A stretch of DNA of 64,000 nt from Sphingomonas sp. CFBP 8760 (GTDB lineage: Bacteria > Pseudomonadota > Alphaproteobacteria > Sphingomonadales > Sphingomonadaceae). The stretch spans positions 51,574 through 115,573 of the forward strand of contig NZ_JACYUG010000012.1 of the NCBI RefSeq assembly GCF_014841615.1, read 5' to 3'. The notes beneath the pieces were generated by a model, which had not been told where the DNA came from, searched no databases, and saw only the letters and a program-made list of their open reading frames with translations. This document shows positions 56,098-64,000 of the stretch, piece by piece. Made by a program: the position numbers and the translations under genes. Position 1 is the first letter of the stretch. The number at the start of each line of letters is the position of its first letter.

Positions 56098-57365
56098 GAT
56101 GTTGGACGAACGAGCCACACCGTGTCACCGGCATCGTCGACCACGAAGATCGCCCCGTCGTCTCGCGTCTGGATACTGACCGGGCGGCCATAGACGTCGC
56201 CTTTCTTGGCATCGGCCACGAAGCCGGTCAGGAAAGGCTGTGGTGCCGCGGTCGGCCGCCCTGCGGCGAACGGCACCGCCAGTACGTCATAACCGCTGAA
56301 GCTCGACCGGTTCCACGAGCCATGCCGCGCGACGAAGGCCGTCTGCGGACCCGCCTTGGAAAAGGCAAGCCCCAGTGCAGCACTGTGCGGCCCGACCGCC
56401 ACGTCGGGCAACAACGTGGTCGGCAGCAGATCGCGACGGTCGTTGGCGTGGCGGGGATCCTGCTTGCCGTAATAGCTGTAGGGCCAGCCATAGAATCCGC
56501 CCTCGCGCACCCCCACCAGATAATCGGGGGCGATGTCGTCGCCGATCTCGTCACGCTCGTTGACGGCGGCCCACAACGTCCCGCTATCCTGCGCCCAGGC
56601 CATGCCGACCGGATTGCGCAGGCCGGAGGCGTAGAGCCGTTCCCGACCCGTCGCGAGATCGACCGCCAGGATGGCGGCACGGCGCTTCTCCTCGTCCATG
56701 CCATGTTCGCCGACATTGGATGCCGAGCCGACCGACACGTACAGCGTCCTCCCATCCAGACCCAACAACAGGTTTCGCGTCCAGTGGTTGTTGTAACCGC
56801 CCGCCGGCAGCGCGATCAGCGGCCGGGGCGCATCGGCGATCCGCGTCTGTCCGGGGCGATAGGGAAAGCTCACCACCCCGTCGGTATTGGCGACGTACAG
56901 GCGACCGTTCGCATATTGGATACCGAAAGGCTGGTTCAGCCCCTCGCGCAGCACGAAACGCTGCTCGGCGACGCCATCGTGGTTCGCATCGCGCAACAGG
57001 GTCAGGCGATTGGCGCTGTATCCCGTCGTCTTCGACAGCGCCTGTCCGCGTTGTACCTCGGGGTCCGCATCCAGCTTGGGTTTGGTGCGGGCTTCCGCGA
57101 CGATCACGTCGCCATTGGGCATCAGCAGCGCCTGACGGGGATAGTCCAGTCCGCCGGCGAACCTCACCACCTCATACCCGCGCGGCGCCACCGGCTTGCG
57201 CCCCTCGGGCCAGCCGATCGTGCGGGGATGGTTGACCACCGACCCGGTGGCATAGGGTTCGGGCTGCGTCCCCAGTCCGATCACCTTCGCGGAGGTTTGC
57301 GCCTGCGCCGTCCCACCAGACATGGCCGAGGCGAGAATCAGGCTGGCGAATACGGCGTTGGTCAT
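56094..57365 (-). CDS. Sorbosone-dehydrogenase-like PQQ sugar dehydrogenase
   Basis: A periplasmic beta-propeller of 423 residues. Signal peptide (ASLILASAMSGGTAQAQ); propeller motifs GLDYPRQALLMPNGDVIVAEA, LNQPFGIQYANGRLYV, GGYNNHWTRNLLLG, SASNVGEHG, ASGLRNPVGMAW and REGGFYGWPYSYYG are typical of L-sorbosone/glucose dehydrogenases that use PQQ. No PQQ synthesis genes are in the window, so the cofactor must come from elsewhere. Oxidises a sugar or aldehyde and passes electrons to the respiratory chain. Confidence 0.88.
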   Translation of the reverse strand: MTNAVFASLILASAMSGGTAQAQTSAKVIGLGTQPEPYATGSVVNHPRTIGWPEGRKPVAPRGYEVVRFAGGLDYPRQALLMPNGDVIVAEARTKPKLDADPEVQRGQALSKTTGYSANRLTLLRDANHDGVAEQRFVLREGLNQPFGIQYANGRLYVANTDGVVSFPYRPGQTRIADAPRPLIALPAGGYNNHWTRNLLLGLDGRTLYVSVGSASNVGEHGMDEEKRRAAILAVDLATGRERLYASGLRNPVGMAWAQDSGTLWAAVNERDEIGDDIAPDYLVGVREGGFYGWPYSYYGKQDPRHANDRRDLLPTTLLPDVAVGPHSAALGLAFSKAGPQTAFVARHGSWNRSSFSGYDVLAVPFAAGRPTAAPQPFLTGFVADAKKGDVYGRPVSIQTRDDGAIFVVDDAGDTVWLVRPTS

Positions 57366-57486
57366 GACGGCTCCCGACTTGCTGGGACGAGAACAATCCG
57401 AACTGGCCGTTTATCCTCGGGGCCAAAGCATTATTTCCGGCTTATGTCGCTATCACAGGTATTTACGTCGATGGCACGGCGGAGCG

Positions 57487-58080
57487 TCAGGACAGCACCA
57501 CGTTCCGCCCCGCCCAGTCGTCGACGGCAAGCGCATCGATCTGCCGCACGATCCCACGAGTCATCGCCCGCGGCACGACCACGTGGAAGCCGCGCGCCAA
57601 TAATCCCTCCACCGCCCAGCGCACGCAGAAATCGGCCGCGACGCCCGTCACGATCACCTCGTCGACGCCGCGCGTCTTCAGGTCGGCGAAGAAGCGGTCG
57701 CGCGGTATCGCCGGTCGATCGGGCGCACGGACATCATCGATCGTCACGTGCGGTTCCTCCCACATCGCGAACACGCCCTTTTCCAAGCGGTAGAGCGGCA
57801 CGGCCGGATCGATCGCCGCCGGGTCGAGCGCCGATCGCCACCCGGCGCTGCCGCGCACGCAATGCAACGGAAACTGCGCCGCCTCCCCCGATGAGGGATA
57901 GGTTGCGGCATCATGCGTGTCGAAGGTCATCAACACGCCGTCGATATCGCCCGGATCGAGCGCGGCCAGCCAGTCGTTCATCGGCCCGACCAGCGTTTCG
58001 GCGCCCGCCACGTACAGCGCGCCGTCAGGCAGCATGAAATCCCGTTGCGCATCCACCACGATCACGAACCTGCCGGTCAT
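57487..58080 (-). CDS. Isochorismatase-family cysteine hydrolase
   Basis: A protein of 197 residues from the ATG at 58080 (GGAGGAT upstream). The catalytic triad of the nicotinamidase/isochorismatase family is present: Asp in VDAQRDFM, Lys in LEKGVFAMW and Cys in GVAADFCVRWA. Metal ligands of nicotinamidases (DxHxxxH) are only partly matched by DTHDAATYP. The FPLHC segment is also typical. It could deamidate nicotinamide or hydrolyse a related amide; the exact substrate is open. Confidence 0.85.
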   Translation of the reverse strand: MTGRFVIVVDAQRDFMLPDGALYVAGAETLVGPMNDWLAALDPGDIDGVLMTFDTHDAATYPSSGEAAQFPLHCVRGSAGWRSALDPAAIDPAVPLYRLEKGVFAMWEEPHVTIDDVRAPDRPAIPRDRFFADLKTRGVDEVIVTGVAADFCVRWAVEGLLARGFHVVVPRAMTRGIVRQIDALAVDDWAGRNVVLS

Positions 58081-58243
58081 CTTCCCATCCTCCGTATCCG
58101 CAACACCCGACATAAAGGCGAAACGCCTGTCATCGGGCGATCGCCCACGCGGGCGAAGCCTCGAGTCCATGATATCGGGCGATGCATACATCGTTGCCAT
58201 CGACAATAATTCTACTTGGCCCGAACCGCCATGCGACGGCAGT

Positions 58244-58698
58244 ATGGCCGATATGGCACCAATATCATCCATTCTGATGCTGACAGCCGCGTTGAGCGGC
58301 TTGGCGACCACCGAAATCTCACAGTCCGCCCGGCATGCGCAAGACCCGGCACCGATGGGCGAAGATAGCCCGGCTACGCGCTTCACGCTCGCCAACGGGT
58401 TACGGGTGGTGGTGCAACCCGACCGGCGGGTGCCGATCGTCTCTGTGGTGCGGCAGCGGAGTGACGCGCCTTATGGCCGGGATCAGGCGACCTGCGTGCC
58501 ATTAGCGTAGAGCGGGCACGACAGTGGTTCCGCGATTTCTACGGCCCCGCGAACGCCACGCTGATCGTTACCGGCGCCTTCACGCGCACCGGATACCGGT
58601 ATCTAACGCCCTCCACCACGCCGGGCAACGTCATCCTCGCGCAGCCGCGCGACGGCTATAACGTCTACGGCTTCTATACCCAACCGATCGTCTCTTGA
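58244..58698 (+). pseudogene. Decayed M16 zinc peptidase
   Basis: The first part encodes a signal peptide and the family's opening strand (TRFTLANGLRVVVQPDRRV then PIVSVV), then loses similarity. In a different frame from 58504 comes VERARQWFRDFYGPANATL, which matches a later part of the same M16 domain, ending at a TGA at 58696-58698. The zinc motif HxxEH that should lie between them is missing, so a deletion of a few hundred bases plus a frameshift has destroyed the gene. The last 40 residues (GNVILAQPRDGYNVYGF) may come from yet another source. Confidence 0.75.
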
Positions 58699-58869
58699 GC
58701 CGATGACCCCGGTGTGGGTCATCGGCAATGCCTGCACAAACGGCTGGCGCCGATGGCCTGGTCACCGACGCCAGATCGGCCAATCACCTTGTCGATCTCG
58801 ATATCGTCCATCAGATACCGGCGAACCGACGAGTGTTGGCGTGGCGGCCCGATCGGGCGGGTATGACAA

Positions 58870-61425
58870 TCAGAACAGCTTGCGGATACCCACCCGGATC
58901 GACCGGCCGACCGGATCGATGAAGGCGGGCTGGAACCGGTTGGGTACCGCCCCTGTCCGGTCGGTCACGTCGATGCGGTCGTTCAACAGGTTTTCGACCG
59001 TCAACTGCATCGACAGGCGTTTCGTCCACGGCCGCGCGACCAGCTTCTCGATATCGATCTGGCTGTAGAGCACGATCCAGGTCCTTCCCGAGAAACTCAG
59101 GTCGGAGGCGGCAAGATCGCTCCTGATCCGCGTCGGCCCTTGCAGGCGCGAAAAGGTGCCGAGATTGAACGGACCCATGTTGCCGCCGATATGGGCCTCC
59201 ACCTCCCAGCGCGGCCGGCCGCCGGTGCCGTTCAGCGTCTCGCCGTCCAGCAGGTCGAGCGGTGCGAGGCCGGGGCGCAATGTCACCACATTGTCCAGCC
59301 GTATCGACGTCGTCACCGAGGCGAAGATGCTGGGCCGGGGCTTGGGCGGCGCGGGGGGCGGCGTCGGCACGGTCGCCGACAGCCCGGCCGGCGGGGCGGG
59401 CGGCGGCGGTGGCGTCGGCCCAATCTGCAGGTACAGGCTGGTCGTCAGCCGCAGCTTGCGCTCGCGCTCGCGGTCGATGTTGACCGAACGCAGATCGACC
59501 TGCGTCAGCACGCCCCCGGCATCGCGCACGAACCGGTCGGGAAAGGCGCGCTGCACGGCCGGTGTCGCCGCCCCCAGCATCACTGCCTGATTACGGATGC
59601 GCGTGTCGAGATAATCGATGCCCAAGCGCAGGTCCTTGCCCTTGAGCGGCGTGACCGCGATGCCCAGCGTCGTCACCCGCCGCCGCTCGGGTGCCAGTGC
59701 GGCATTGCCGCCGGCCACCGTCGTCACCAGCACGCTGTTCCCGGTCGCGAAGTCGAAGAACGGGATGTTGGGGGCCGCCAGCGTCGGATCGGTCAGTAGC
59801 GAGATCGCGGGGGCCGCCTGCGTCTCGTTGACCGAGGCGTTGAACTGGACCGGCCGCATCGGCGCCCAGTTCATCCCATAGTTCAGGTTCAGCAACTTGC
59901 CGAAATCCGACACGTCCGACAGGCCGATCATCCCGTTCGCGCTCAGTTGGCCCAGGCGGGTCAGGAACTGCCCGTCGGGGCGGGCGATCGGCAGCGTCGC
60001 GTTGATGCTGCCACCCCGGGTCGTCCGTGTCAGGTCGACGCGCGTATCGGCGATCGCGGACTGGAACCCGCTGCTCGACGACCGGGCATAGTCCGCCGTC
60101 AGCGTCACCTGCGCGGGGCCGGCGGGCAGGCGCAGTGTGGGGCCGGTCGCCACCACCTTGCTCACCACGGTACCGGTCACCGTACGGCTGCGATTGGCGA
60201 TCAGCACCGCCTGTGCGGGATCGATCGGTGCCAGCGGATTTCCGCCCGCCACCACCGCATCCTGCAACGGATCGACCGCGATCCCCTGGTCCGACACGGC
60301 CACCCCGCGCACCCGGTCGTAATTGGTCGTGGTGTTCCACGTCCACCGCCCGATGCCGCCCTGCAGGGTACCGCCGGCATGGAGGTTCAGGCTGGTGTTG
60401 CGCTGGCGCAGGACGGTATCGGGCAGATAGCGATAGAGCAGCACGTCATCGGCGAACGGCAACGCCGGATTGTCCCCCGGCACCGTCAGCAGCACCGGCG
60501 CCAAGCCGTTGCGCCCGACGCTGCGCTGCGCCTCCATCGACAGGTTGAGCGATCCGTCGAGGGAGCGGCCGATCGGCGATCCGATCGTCGCGTCCACGGT
60601 CACCCGGTCGCTGCGTGGCTGCAACCAGCGCCAGGGCCCCAGATCGGTGACCGCCGGCCGGTTGGCCGTCGCAAGGTAGCCGGCCAGCGCCCCACGCGCC
60701 GCCGGATCGGTGGGTACCGCCGCGACCGGTACCGTCACCCCCGCCAGCGCATCCAGCCGCGGATCGAGGCTGGCGCCGTTGATGCCGGTGACGTTGCCCT
60801 GCACGGCATACAGCACCGCCGGATCGGGGAGGATGCGGCGCTGCGTCTGTTCGACCGGGTTGATGCGCAGATGCGACACCGACAGCGAGGCGCGACGCGG
60901 CCCGTCGATCCGCGTCGCGGTCATCTCGGCGTAATTGGTCTCGCCGCCACCCTCGGTGGCGGTGCCAGGCAGCAGCTGCACCGTTACCGCGCGAAACTGC
61001 TTCTTGGTGATGAAATTGAGGATGCGCACGGTCGGCGCGAACCCGAAACGCGCCGCCTCCGCCTCCGGCAGCACCTCGGTCCGCTCGATCGCCTCGGGCG
61101 GGATCGACTGCAGCTCCTGATAGCCGGAAATGCGCCGTCCATTCAGCAGCAGCACCGGCTCGCCGCCAGTCGCCGACGTCGTCAGCGGCTTCAGCCGCTC
61201 GATCAGCTCCTTCATGCTGACCGCGCCCAGCGCATGGATCGCATCCGGGTTCAGCACGGCGACCGGTTCGATCTCGCCGATCGCAGAGCCTGCCATGCGC
61301 TTGCCCATGACGAGGATGTCAGCATCGTTCGCCATCGGTATCGCGACCTGCCCGCCAGCATCCGCCGTGGCCGTCCCTGCCTGCATCGTGGCGGCGGACA
61401 GACAGGCGAAAATCCCGATCACCAT
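58870..61425 (-). CDS. TonB-dependent receptor with Pro-rich insert
   Basis: A protein of 851 residues from the ATG at 61425 (GGAG six bases upstream; the frame is open to 61524 without a binding site). Signal-like segment VIGIFACLSAATMQAGTATA, then a plug domain (VSMKELIERLKPLT, GEPVLLLNGRRISG, VRILNFITKK) and a barrel ending in RVGIRKLF. An extracellular or periplasmic loop near residues 700-740 is extremely Pro-rich (GPTPPPPPAPPAG and APPKPRPS). No transport or catabolic genes are beside it, so the ligand is unknown. Confidence 0.88.
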   Translation of the reverse strand: MVIGIFACLSAATMQAGTATADAGGQVAIPMANDADILVMGKRMAGSAIGEIEPVAVLNPDAIHALGAVSMKELIERLKPLTTSATGGEPVLLLNGRRISGYQELQSIPPEAIERTEVLPEAEAARFGFAPTVRILNFITKKQFRAVTVQLLPGTATEGGGETNYAEMTATRIDGPRRASLSVSHLRINPVEQTQRRILPDPAVLYAVQGNVTGINGASLDPRLDALAGVTVPVAAVPTDPAARGALAGYLATANRPAVTDLGPWRWLQPRSDRVTVDATIGSPIGRSLDGSLNLSMEAQRSVGRNGLAPVLLTVPGDNPALPFADDVLLYRYLPDTVLRQRNTSLNLHAGGTLQGGIGRWTWNTTTNYDRVRGVAVSDQGIAVDPLQDAVVAGGNPLAPIDPAQAVLIANRSRTVTGTVVSKVVATGPTLRLPAGPAQVTLTADYARSSSSGFQSAIADTRVDLTRTTRGGSINATLPIARPDGQFLTRLGQLSANGMIGLSDVSDFGKLLNLNYGMNWAPMRPVQFNASVNETQAAPAISLLTDPTLAAPNIPFFDFATGNSVLVTTVAGGNAALAPERRRVTTLGIAVTPLKGKDLRLGIDYLDTRIRNQAVMLGAATPAVQRAFPDRFVRDAGGVLTQVDLRSVNIDRERERKLRLTTSLYLQIGPTPPPPPAPPAGLSATVPTPPPAPPKPRPSIFASVTTSIRLDNVVTLRPGLAPLDLLDGETLNGTGGRPRWEVEAHIGGNMGPFNLGTFSRLQGPTRIRSDLAASDLSFSGRTWIVLYSQIDIEKLVARPWTKRLSMQLTVENLLNDRIDVTDRTGAVPNRFQPAFIDPVGRSIRVGIRKLF

Positions 61426-61843
61426 TCCCGCGCTCCATCGATACGGCCGGAACGACACCGCCCGGCCCGGACTGCCTGTACGGAATTTGTGGCGACTTTT
61501 TGACGGAAATGGCGATCGAACCACTGTATCTTATTTTTTACATTTGATGACCGATGACGGTGCAAGAACTAGTAAAATATTGGATAACTGCTGACCTATT
61601 GGCAAACTTGCATCCGACTTCAATAAGATCGTCAACATCCGATGTGGTCTGGACGTTGCCTCCGCACGACCTGCCAAAGCCCTTCCGTTAACTTGCCCCT
61701 TTGCCGACGGCACGTCACGGCGTTGCCTGTCGATCCGGATGCGATCGACGACGTACGCGCCGAATCTTGACCGAAACCGACGACTGACCTGCTCCCCAGG
61801 CATCAGGCCATCGGCACGTCAGCTTATCTGATGGAGACGGGCG
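61426..61843. other. Intergenic, AT-rich in part, no gene
   Basis: The stretch next to the receptor gene includes an AT-rich island (about 61527-61590, with a T6 run and taaaatatt) that probably contains the receptor promoter. The remaining part to the transposase remnant has only shadow frames. I see no complete insertion-sequence end in it. Confidence 0.4.
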
Positions 61844-61987
61844 ATGCGGCGAGGCCGTTTTACTGAGGATCGGATCATTGGCGTGTTGCGCGAGCATGAG
61901 GCCGGCGTGACGACCGCCGACCTGTGCCGGAAGCACGGCATCGGCTCTGGGCTATGCTTGGACATCGGGTGCAACGTCACCGTGTAG
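61844..61987 (+). pseudogene. IS3-family OrfA transposase remnant
   Basis: About 35 residues (RRGRFTEDRIIGVLREHEAG, then VTTADLCRKHGIGSG) match the helix-turn-helix start of IS3-group OrfA proteins, which normally continue with a conserved FYxWK segment. Here similarity stops after KHGI and a stop codon follows 12 residues later. OrfB is absent. It is the 5' end of an insertion sequence whose remainder has been deleted. Confidence 0.75.
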
Positions 61988-62000
61988 GACCTGTTGTGTC

Positions 62001-62045
62001 GCGGCCGTTCGCGCCCGTTCGCGCCCATTCGGGCTTGTTCGGGCC
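62001..62045. repeat. Four 10-bp tandem repeats
   Basis: Four consecutive decamers (gcggccgttc, gcgcccgttc, gcgcccattc, gggcttgttc) and a partial fifth (gggcc) lie just after the transposase remnant and 134 bases before the PAS protein. They are intergenic. They could be simple slippage products or a binding-site array. Confidence 0.6.
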
Positions 62046-62178
62046 GGTGTGTATCCCGGCGTCCGCCGAACTGCCGAAATTTCAAGCGTATAACCGCCCA
62101 CTGCCGCCGGAGGCGGAGCGCCGGCTCTATAATGGGCTGATCGGGTTAGCGCCCCAGCCCTCGGCGAAGAGACACGTC

Positions 62179-64000
62179 ATGACCGCACAATTTCCTCAGG
62201 CAACCCTTCAGCCACCGGCCGCCGATGCGGGTCTGCACGAACTCGGTATGATCCTCGACGATACGCAGGCGGTGATCGAACTCGCGGTCGACGGAACAGT
62301 CCTGCGCGCGAACGACATCTTCCTGCGGCTGATGGATTACGCGCCCGAAGAGGTCGTCGGACAGCATCACCGTATGTTCTGCGACGACAGCTATGCCAAG
62401 AGCGCGGATTACGAACTGTTCTGGCTTGGCCTGCGCAGCGGCACGCACAAGGATGGCGAATTCAAGCGGATCGCCCGTAACGGCCGCGAAGTGTGGATCA
62501 GGGCGAAATACTGCCCGGTGATGGAAGGCGACACCGTCGCGCGCATCATCAAGATCGCAATGGACGTGACGGCTACCAAGCAGGAAGCGATCCTCCATGA
62601 GGGGCTGTTGGCGGCTATCAGCCGCGCCCAGGCGGTGATCGAGTTTGATCTTGGCGGCAACGTACTCGCCGCCAACGAGAATTTTCTGAAGATCAGCGGA
62701 TATTCGCTCGATGAGGTGGTCGGGCAGCACCACCGCCTGTTTTGTACGTCCGACTTTGCCCGCTCTTTGGAATATGGCCAGTTCTGGGAAAAGCTGGGGC
62801 GTGGCGAGTATCATGCCGGTGCGTTCAAGCGCGTGGCCAGAGGCGGCAAGGAAATCTGGATTCAGGCTACCTATAATCCGATCCTCGATCTGCGTGGCCG
62901 CCCCGTGAAGATCGTCAAATATGCCATGGATGTCACGGCGCAGCGACTTGCCGCGGCGGAAGCCGAGGGCAAGGTGGAGGCGGTCGGCCGCCAGCACGGC
63001 GTCGCCGAGTACGACCTGTCAGGCAAGTTGCTCGTCGCCAACGACATATTCTGCTCGATGATGGGGTATCGTCCCGATGAGATCGCGGCGCTGCACCATC
63101 AGGAACTCTGCCATCCCGGCTGTCATATCCATGCCGATTACCGGCAGTTCTGGGTCCGCATGGGCCGCGGCGAGCACGAAACCAGTGATTTCCGTCGCGT
63201 CGGCAAGGATGGACGTGAGGTCTGGGTGAATTCCAGCTTCCACCCGATCCTCGATCTCGACGGCCGCCCGTGGAAGGTGGTCGAATATGCCACCGACATC
63301 ACCGAGGCAAAGCGCATCACCCTGGAATTCGAAGGCAAGGTGGAGGCGATCAGCCGCGCCGAATGCGTGCTGGAAACCGCGCTCGACGGCACCGTGCTGG
63401 CGGCCAACGAGAATTTCCTGCGCATGGTCGGTTACGCGATCGAGGAAATCCGCGGCAAGGACCAGCGGATGCTGGTCGAACCCGAAGTGGCGCAAAGCGA
63501 GGCCTATCGCCAGCGGGCGGAAGGATTGTCACAGGGAGAATTCCTGTCGGGTGAGTTCAAGCGCATCGCCAAGGGCGGGCGGGAAGTGTGGATCCGCGCC
63601 ACCGTCAACCCGATCTTCGACACCTGTGGCAAGCCGTACAAGCTCGTCACCTATGCGATGGACGTGACCGAGGACAAGCTCCGCTCGATCGAGACGGAGA
63701 ACCGGCTGGCCGCGATCGAGCGCAGCCAGGCGACGATCGAGTTCGATCTGGACGGCACGATCCTGACGGCGAACGCCAATTTCCTGGCCGTCATGGGCTA
63801 TACCCTCCGCGAACTGGTCGGCCAGCATCACAGCATGTTCTGTATGCCCGATTACCTGAAATCGCGCGAATACGGCGAATTCTGGCGACGGTTGAATGCG
63901 GGGGAAACCCATTCGGGCCGTTTCCACCGCGTCGGCAAATATGGCCGCGATGTGCATATCCAGGCCAGCTACAGCCCGGTCTACGATCTGTCCGGTACGC
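62179..64000 (+). CDS. PAS-array sensor protein, 3' end beyond window
   Basis: The frame is open from the ATG at 62179 (GAAGAG upstream) to the window end, 607 codons. After about 24 residues come five PAS modules of exactly 122 residues each, beginning at 62251, 62617, 62983, 63349 and 63715. Each has the pattern A-x-I-E-F/L-D-x-x-G-T-V-L-x-A-N, VGQHHRMFC, FKRxxxxGxEVWI and a final MDVT. Cys in most HHxMFC loops and the Trp positions are nearly invariant. Such arrays usually end in a chemotaxis signalling domain or a kinase, which would lie beyond 64000. There is no membrane span so far, so a cytoplasmic energy or redox sensor is likely. Confidence 0.85.
   Translation, partial: MTAQFPQATLQPPAADAGLHELGMILDDTQAVIELAVDGTVLRANDIFLRLMDYAPEEVVGQHHRMFCDDSYAKSADYELFWLGLRSGTHKDGEFKRIARNGREVWIRAKYCPVMEGDTVARIIKIAMDVTATKQEAILHEGLLAAISRAQAVIEFDLGGNVLAANENFLKISGYSLDEVVGQHHRLFCTSDFARSLEYGQFWEKLGRGEYHAGAFKRVARGGKEIWIQATYNPILDLRGRPVKIVKYAMDVTAQRLAAAEAEGKVEAVGRQHGVAEYDLSGKLLVANDIFCSMMGYRPDEIAALHHQELCHPGCHIHADYRQFWVRMGRGEHETSDFRRVGKDGREVWVNSSFHPILDLDGRPWKVVEYATDITEAKRITLEFEGKVEAISRAECVLETALDGTVLAANENFLRMVGYAIEEIRGKDQRMLVEPEVAQSEAYRQRAEGLSQGEFLSGEFKRIAKGGREVWIRATVNPIFDTCGKPYKLVTYAMDVTEDKLRSIETENRLAAIERSQATIEFDLDGTILTANANFLAVMGYTLRELVGQHHSMFCMPDYLKSREYGEFWRRLNAGETHSGRFHRVGKYGRDVHIQASYSPVYDLSGT

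Noticed and set aside
62251-64000. Regular DNA repeat that could be mistaken for a repeat array or CRISPR
   Set aside because: The 366-bp units are in-frame PAS domains of one protein.

Overview
The window looks like chromosomal DNA of a Sphingomonadales alphaproteobacterium, most likely Sphingomonas or a close relative. GC content is high with GC-rich third codon positions. There are three TonB-dependent receptors, one of the Xanthomonas/Caulobacter type, several secreted glycan-active enzymes, a sphingomonad-style copper cluster, and several small proteins that look lineage-specific. The assignment rests on gene content and style only. No rRNA, tRNA or CRISPR array was seen.

Layout. 1-5165: a surface-polysaccharide region with a compact NfrB-like glycosyltransferase, an NfrA C-terminal-type protein and a secreted glycoside-hydrolase-like protein; a second, broken copy of the NfrA-type gene lies at the window start. 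5271-9595: a copper block, copA-copB downstream of a three-gene ECF sigma cassette that matches the CnrY-CnrX-CnrH order and keeps all five CnrX metal ligands. 9657-19181: a MASE1-PAS-GGDEF diguanylate cyclase, a large TonB receptor, a TSUP permease, an unusual alpha/beta-hydrolase plus SMP-30-like fusion and a Na+/H+ antiporter. 19189-27993: a complete high-affinity potassium system kdpFABCDE with an extra 27-residue membrane peptide and a TorF-type porin in front.

28270-37500 is the most interesting block. Nine co-directional genes with almost no spacing encode myo-inositol-phosphate synthase, an HD-domain protein, a Trm112-like/methyltransferase, a Gfo/Idh/MocA oxidoreductase, a zinc-ribbon plus metallo-beta-lactamase-fold protein, a YcaO enzyme, a TIM-barrel isomerase, a GT4 glycosyltransferase and a PIG-L deacetylase. 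Inositol synthase, GT4 and PIG-L repeat part of the logic of mycothiol synthesis (make inositol phosphate, glycosylate it, deacetylate it). YcaO, HD, methyltransferase and MBL proteins are not part of that pathway, and no RiPP precursor or TfuA is visible. I infer a pathway for a modified inositol-sugar metabolite that I cannot name.

37510-50632: PdeM-like phosphoesterase, M20 peptidase, a PAS/winged-helix regulator, a GH2 glycosidase divergent from a FadR-type regulator with a candidate operator between them, a GAF-GGDEF-EAL protein, a second Na+/H+ antiporter and an MDR dehydrogenase. 50637-58080: a YfiR-like/TonB receptor/chemoreceptor operon, a sorbosone-dehydrogenase-like pair and a cysteine hydrolase. 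58244-64000: a decayed M16 peptidase, a third TonB receptor, an IS3 transposase remnant, a short tandem repeat and the start of a protein made of PAS modules with an exact 366-bp period, cut by the window end.
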